NCBI GenBank assembly: GCA_964468375.1
Contig: CAYXUW010000001.1
Coordinates: 37,445-101,444 of the forward strand
Length of the DNA: 64,000 bases
Source of the DNA: CAYXUW01 sp964468375
Lineage (GTDB): Bacteria; Planctomycetota; Phycisphaerae; Sedimentisphaerales; Anaerobacaceae
Direction of reading: 5' to 3'
Part shown: positions 60,255-64,000 of the stretch, piece by piece
Layout of the letters: every line of letters starts with the position of its first letter
How positions within the stretch are numbered: the first letter of the stretch is position 1
The notes under the pieces: generated by a model
Seen by the model: only the letters and a program-made list of their open reading frames with translations
What the model was told of the DNA's origin: nothing
Databases searched by the model: none
Program-made: the position numbers and the translations under genes

Positions 60255-61049
60255 TCAATCCGGCACCCAGAGGGGGCTTTTATTCTTATAGCGGCCGTCT
60301 ATCTTCTCAACTAAGAGCATATCGGCTTCAACACGGCTTACGTGGTTATCCGCAAATCCGACATTAACAGTCTTATGCGGGTGTCGGCCGTATATAGCAT
60401 CGTACTCCTGGCAAGGCCAGAAGACTCTTTCCTTGTTGATGCAGAGGCCGGGTATGTATGCGGCAGTATCCCTTATGTCATCATCAAGACTATCAGGGGG
60501 CTCATCCGTCGCATGCCACCAATTTATCATAGCGTAGCCGCTGTCAACAATCAGCAAAGTCTCAGCAGATCTCGTTATATTGCTGCTGGGCAAAGGCGTT
60601 CCAACAAACTCATCATGCAAACCTCGCGAGCTTTTGCATATCGACTGGTTCACGCCGTAATTGCCGCAGAGGATATCATTTTTGAGGATGGGGTCCCTTA
60701 TTCGTTTAGACGGACACTGAACCGCTGTCCTTTTGCCGTCAGATTCTTTATAAAATCCTTCTATAAAATTGAACCACCACCATCCTCTTTTATCATAAGC
60801 CAAGTCTCCAGGAAATCCCCCAGGAGGTTCGGTCTGAGGAAATTGTTTATAAAAAGCATAAGGGAGAGTTTGGTTTTCGGTTTCATAATTTAATAAGCCC
60901 AGCAATAACTGTTTGATATTCGAACTGCAGATAACGGCCTTTGCTTGTTCTCGCGATCTTCGCAGCGCCGGCAGCAATACCGCCATAAGAAGAGCAATTG
61001 TCGCAATTACCGTGACCATTTCGATGAGTGTAAAACAGGGACGCCTCAT
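60255..61049 (-). CDS. Type IV prepilin-like (type II secretion-type) protein
   Basis: 264 residues. N-terminal prepilin signal 'CFTLIEMVTVIATIALLMAVLL' (cut to CFTLIEMVTVIATIALLM) with Glu at +5, and a C-terminal 'VNVGFADNHVSRV' motif, as in the large planctomycete family of N-methylated proteins. Processed by prepilin peptidase and exported. Convergent with the anti-sigma gene. Confidence 0.88.
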   Translation of the reverse strand: MRRPCFTLIEMVTVIATIALLMAVLLPALRRSREQAKAVICSSNIKQLLLGLLNYETENQTLPYAFYKQFPQTEPPGGFPGDLAYDKRGWWWFNFIEGFYKESDGKRTAVQCPSKRIRDPILKNDILCGNYGVNQSICKSSRGLHDEFVGTPLPSSNITRSAETLLIVDSGYAMINWWHATDEPPDSLDDDIRDTAAYIPGLCINKERVFWPCQEYDAIYGRHPHKTVNVGFADNHVSRVEADMLLVEKIDGRYKNKSPLWVPD

Positions 61050-61101
61050 ACCTCTATTATATGATTATATTTTTAGTGTGTCAAATGCGGCATATCATTA
61101 A

Positions 61102-61133
61102 AAAGGCAGGCGAGACTTATCTCGCCTGCCTTT
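61102..61133 (-). terminator. Rho-independent terminator
   Basis: A 13-bp stem AAAGGCAGGCGAG/CTCGCCTGCCTTT with a 6-base loop. It follows the C39-like gene and precedes the prepilin-like gene on the minus strand; usable from both sides. Confidence 0.88.
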
Positions 61134-61154
61134 GTCACCCGAGAGGTTGGATAA

Positions 61155-62957
61155 TCAATCGCACGCCATTATATAAAAAGCTATCGAATCTCCTGTCGTA
61201 GAACACATTGTGGGATACTGGGGATGTTGTATGCAAGGCGACATCTCACACCCAATCATCAGGGACTGGGAACAGCTCCCGCTCCCGGCAGGCCCGCAAG
61301 CCCACCTTTCATAGAATGTTCTGTAAGCACCTAAGCAATAATCGCCCACCTTTTCGCAGTTTATATCATCATCCTCTTGACGCAGCACGTTGCATTGATA
61401 ACCGGAGGCGCCCGTCATATCACCGAGCTCTCTTTCTTCGACTTCGATAAGTTTGCCTCCGACAGGACCGTCGGATATTATAAGAGCTGTACCTTCCGTC
61501 CAGTCCATCGAAAAGAAATCGAGGTCAGCGCGGTAATAAAACTTGCTGTCGGCCAAATCGACGATTCCTATAGATTCGCCGCTGATATCACTGACCGCAA
61601 CGAAATGTTTTTTCCCGGGGATATGCAGTATTATCTCACAATTCCCCAAATTTCTGAGAGTATCCATATCGGTCTTAATAACCTTGCAATAAAGACCCAT
61701 CCCTTGCGCAAACTTCTTCATTTGATAAAGGGTTGTGCTTTTGTCGGTCCCACTGACCAAACGAGCAAGCTCTCTGTCGGTAACGTCCTTGCCTAATCGG
61801 CCGAGCGCATACCTCAGCGCCGCCGTTGCGCAGTTTTGCGGCTGCACATCTTCATTGGCCGCAAATATCAATTTCTCAGCTAATAGCTGGTCGGTATCGA
61901 TTACGTCCGAGTGTCGATACATTACGGATTTATCAGTAATGAAAGAAAAATACTCTATCAGCGCATCATCCTCATAGCTAACCTCGAAATCATAGCTTTC
62001 AGGAACGCGGGCGTCGATACTGGTAATTTCCCACAAGTCGCGGGCTAATAACCTGTCCGACTCCGCTTCGTATTTTTCCAGTAAAATAGTAGTGGGAACC
62101 CAGTTGCTGGCTGCTAACTGATAGCCGGAATAGTAATTGGAGATAATAACGTCGCTGCGTCCTGCTATCGAACAGGATAATGCCGCATAATCTTTAGCAG
62201 GGTCCACTACCAAAATAATCTCCGAACCATCTATATTTTTAAGCACCAAGTGTATCTGTCTCTGTCCGTCGACATATTTTTCAACGCCGTATGAATCCGC
62301 TGCGGAAAGACTCTCATATGTGTAATAGCCGTATCCCCATGGTATAACACCTGCGGTTAGCGGGCCGTTGACATAATGTGGCTTCCTATCTGTTGTATCA
62401 ACAATTGCGTGATTACCGGGCAGATAATAAGTGGTATATTTTTCGCCGTCCCAGGCAAATATCCGTCTGGTGTTCCAGTCCAGGTTGAAATGCTCGGCCA
62501 TAAAATTGCCTTCCAGGCCCTTGCCCGGCCGAACCGAATCTTCGCGAGAGTCGACATTGATTTCCCAGTAAAACCTGTCCCCGTCAAACCTCACCATTAC
62601 GGTCGAACTCATCTTGTACTCATTGGACAGCTCATGGCGCGTATTAAAAGGTATCGCATCAAGCTTCATCTTTTGCAGTTCCTGCGTAAGCTCTCTTTTA
62701 TTCGTCCTGTTCTGATATTCCTTAATCTTTTCCTTAATCCGGCGGTCAATCATACTTGAATCTACTGTTTTTGCCGCCTCATATTCCTCATGCACCGCTT
62801 CGATAGTCCCTGCTGGTATCCATGTCGTCCTTGGCTGGCTCGTTAGTTTTTGAAAGATTTCCAAAATCTCCGTTCTTTCCATTTCCCTATCCGCGAAAAC
62901 AGCACTGCAGTGAGACAATAAAAAAAGAATCAGCAATATGGCATATCTTGTTTTCAT
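61155..62957 (-). CDS. Exported protein with peptidase C39-like domain
   Basis: 600 residues. Signal peptide at residues 1-22. A 340-residue N-terminal domain of unknown type precedes a C39-like cysteine protease domain (about 365-485): Cys in 'PQNCATAALRYAL', His in 'KKHFVAVSD', Asp in 'IGIVDLAD'. C39 enzymes usually cut double-glycine leaders of exported peptides, normally fused to ABC transporters, which are absent here. The C-terminal 80 residues hold at least 11 Cys. Downstream terminator at 61102-61133. Confidence 0.82.
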   Translation of the reverse strand: MKTRYAILLILFLLSHCSAVFADREMERTEILEIFQKLTSQPRTTWIPAGTIEAVHEEYEAAKTVDSSMIDRRIKEKIKEYQNRTNKRELTQELQKMKLDAIPFNTRHELSNEYKMSSTVMVRFDGDRFYWEINVDSREDSVRPGKGLEGNFMAEHFNLDWNTRRIFAWDGEKYTTYYLPGNHAIVDTTDRKPHYVNGPLTAGVIPWGYGYYTYESLSAADSYGVEKYVDGQRQIHLVLKNIDGSEIILVVDPAKDYAALSCSIAGRSDVIISNYYSGYQLAASNWVPTTILLEKYEAESDRLLARDLWEITSIDARVPESYDFEVSYEDDALIEYFSFITDKSVMYRHSDVIDTDQLLAEKLIFAANEDVQPQNCATAALRYALGRLGKDVTDRELARLVSGTDKSTTLYQMKKFAQGMGLYCKVIKTDMDTLRNLGNCEIILHIPGKKHFVAVSDISGESIGIVDLADSKFYYRADLDFFSMDWTEGTALIISDGPVGGKLIEVEERELGDMTGASGYQCNVLRQEDDDINCEKVGDYCLGAYRTFYERWACGPAGSGSCSQSLMIGCEMSPCIQHPQYPTMCSTTGDSIAFYIMACD

Positions 62958-63223
62958 AATATACCTCCTTCTCTTGAATTTAGATTAGTAAAAATTCACT
63001 TAACGCCAGAATCATTATTGTCGGCCAAATTGTTGAACTCCTTTTCTACAAAATACGGCGATTTAGAATTGGAAAATGTGGACTGTTTTCCGCCGAAATT
63101 CCTAAAAAACGCCCTGCAGAAGCTGATATCAGGGGAAAAGGCCGTTCAGCAATCACTGTCGGCGGATACCATACCCCCTCGTACGATATGAAATATGATT
63201 TGTGAGATACTAAGCGGCTCCTG
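62958..63223. other. Gap between C39-like and dockerin genes
   Basis: A 266-bp region with no convincing gene; a 68-codon minus-strand frame (63046..63252) overlaps the dockerin gene and lacks coding character. Confidence 0.4.
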
Positions 63224-63961
63224 TTATTCGGTCGTTTCGAGCCAATACTCACAGAACAGCATCAAATCATTTGCATCGACGCTGCCGTTAATATCGAGGT
63301 CCGTTCCTTCACACCAGCCGAACTCGTTACAATCGGCTGTTTGCCAATATGAGGCGAGCACAGCATAGTCGAGAAAATCAACCGCAGTATCACCATTGAA
63401 GTCGCGAGTGCGCACATGATGAAAAACGAGAGTGCAAATCGGGTCGGCGCTCGCATCATAGTCATAAAATTCTATGTTACAATCGCCTAAATCCAAGGCA
63501 TCATAATCAAAAATAAACCAGTCACCAGCATTTGGGTAGTAAACATAATTCATATTGAACCCTATTCCGGGAACAACTGTCTCCCACACGACAGCATAAG
63601 GACCGGCATCGGGCAAACAAGAACCCGGACACATACCAGATTCACATTCTCTACCGTATAAGCCCCCTATCGTGTTCATATCTTCTTCTGCCAGAACCAA
63701 ATCTCCGCCATAAAGCCAATCTTCAGCGACATCCGACCAGATAATAATGGTGAGCTTTGTCCCCACCATAATGTCAGGATATATTATATAGGGAAGGTTG
63801 GGCTCGACCGGTGGAAAAGGCGTGCTGCCGTCGGACCGGCATACCTTTGTCGAAACCGTTCCTGAAGATGCAGAAGTCATACTGAAAATCACCGCTAATA
63901 TAAGCAGTGCTGCTTTACTTATGCTTGATTTAGGCAGGAGTGTCCGAAATATGTTGGCCAT
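63224..63961 (-). CDS. Secreted protein with C-terminal dockerin
   Basis: 245 residues from the ATG at 63961 (GAGGGTGAT upstream). A signal peptide at about 1-35 is followed by a Cys-containing beta-rich domain and a C-terminal dockerin pair, 'DFNGDTAVDFLDYAVLASYW' and 'DLDINGSVDANDLMLFCEYW', with Asp/Asn calcium ligands. In planctomycetes many secreted proteins end this way. Partner cohesin not visible. Confidence 0.88.
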   Translation of the reverse strand: MANIFRTLLPKSSISKAALLILAVIFSMTSASSGTVSTKVCRSDGSTPFPPVEPNLPYIIYPDIMVGTKLTIIIWSDVAEDWLYGGDLVLAEEDMNTIGGLYGRECESGMCPGSCLPDAGPYAVVWETVVPGIGFNMNYVYYPNAGDWFIFDYDALDLGDCNIEFYDYDASADPICTLVFHHVRTRDFNGDTAVDFLDYAVLASYWQTADCNEFGWCEGTDLDINGSVDANDLMLFCEYWLETTE

Positions 63962-64000
63962 TTTTATCACCCTCTCTTTCAAAAAAAATACGCTGTGCAC

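Noticed and set aside
63046..63252. 68-codon minus-strand frame
   Set aside because: Overlaps the dockerin gene end, no ribosome site, unusual composition.

Overview
The window holds most of a two-copy prophage of a tailed (siphovirus-like) phage, followed by about 7 kb of bacterial chromosome. The host looks like a planctomycete of the Phycisphaerae type. Its flank encodes a dockerin-ended secreted protein, a short type IV prepilin-like protein ending in a GFADNHV motif, an exported C39-peptidase-like protein, and a WYL regulator / ECF-type sigma factor / multi-zinc-finger anti-sigma operon. This assignment rests on gene style, not on a marker gene.

Layout. Positions 1-10753 and 46091-56843 are the same sequence, offset by 46,090 bp. 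One phage unit is therefore 46,090 bp. A complete unit runs from 10754 to 56843 and is preceded by the end of another unit. The junction at about 10753 (phage-phage) and the one at 56843 (phage-chromosome) both carry the 3' half of a proline tRNA gene (anticodon GGG), which is the attachment core. The array is either a tandem dilysogen or the assembled trace of a circular or excised form.

Phage map, following transcription, almost all on the minus strand. Integrase gene abutting the att core (10718-11737). Lysogeny area with a ribbon-helix-helix gene and two plus-strand genes around tandem operator-like repeats (11869-13271). Then, from high to low coordinates: 46336-40975, small Zn-binding proteins, a MazG-like protein and two tandem ParB-methyltransferase fusions; 40825-38229, terminase small and large subunits; 38232-35965, an accessory island with its own promoter and terminators (HTH regulator, pentapeptide protein, exported coiled-coil); 35743-29758, gpW-like joiner, portal, protease-capsid fusion, decoration and head-closure proteins; 29736-25774, a membrane protein, two exported structural-looking proteins and a repeat-domain protein; 25756-21515, tail tube, tail chaperone with a -1 frameshift site, and tape measure; 21515-13278, tail tip, fibre and small genes. 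The repeated 10.7 kb holds early genes: replication O-like protein, a large ParB-like protein, a radical SAM protein, a second tyrosine recombinase, an AP2-domain protein and lysis candidates. It also holds a tRNA with anticodon CAT and an odd 135-nt tRNA-like element next to attP.

Host side (56844-64000). A consensus sigma70-type promoter directly follows attR and reads into WYL regulator, sigma factor and an anti-sigma protein with four zinc-binding modules. Convergent to these are the prepilin-like gene, the C39-like gene and the dockerin gene.

Most phage proteins are divergent, so many calls are by architecture and gene order. No diversity-generating retroelement, CRISPR array or recognised toxin or defence operon was seen.
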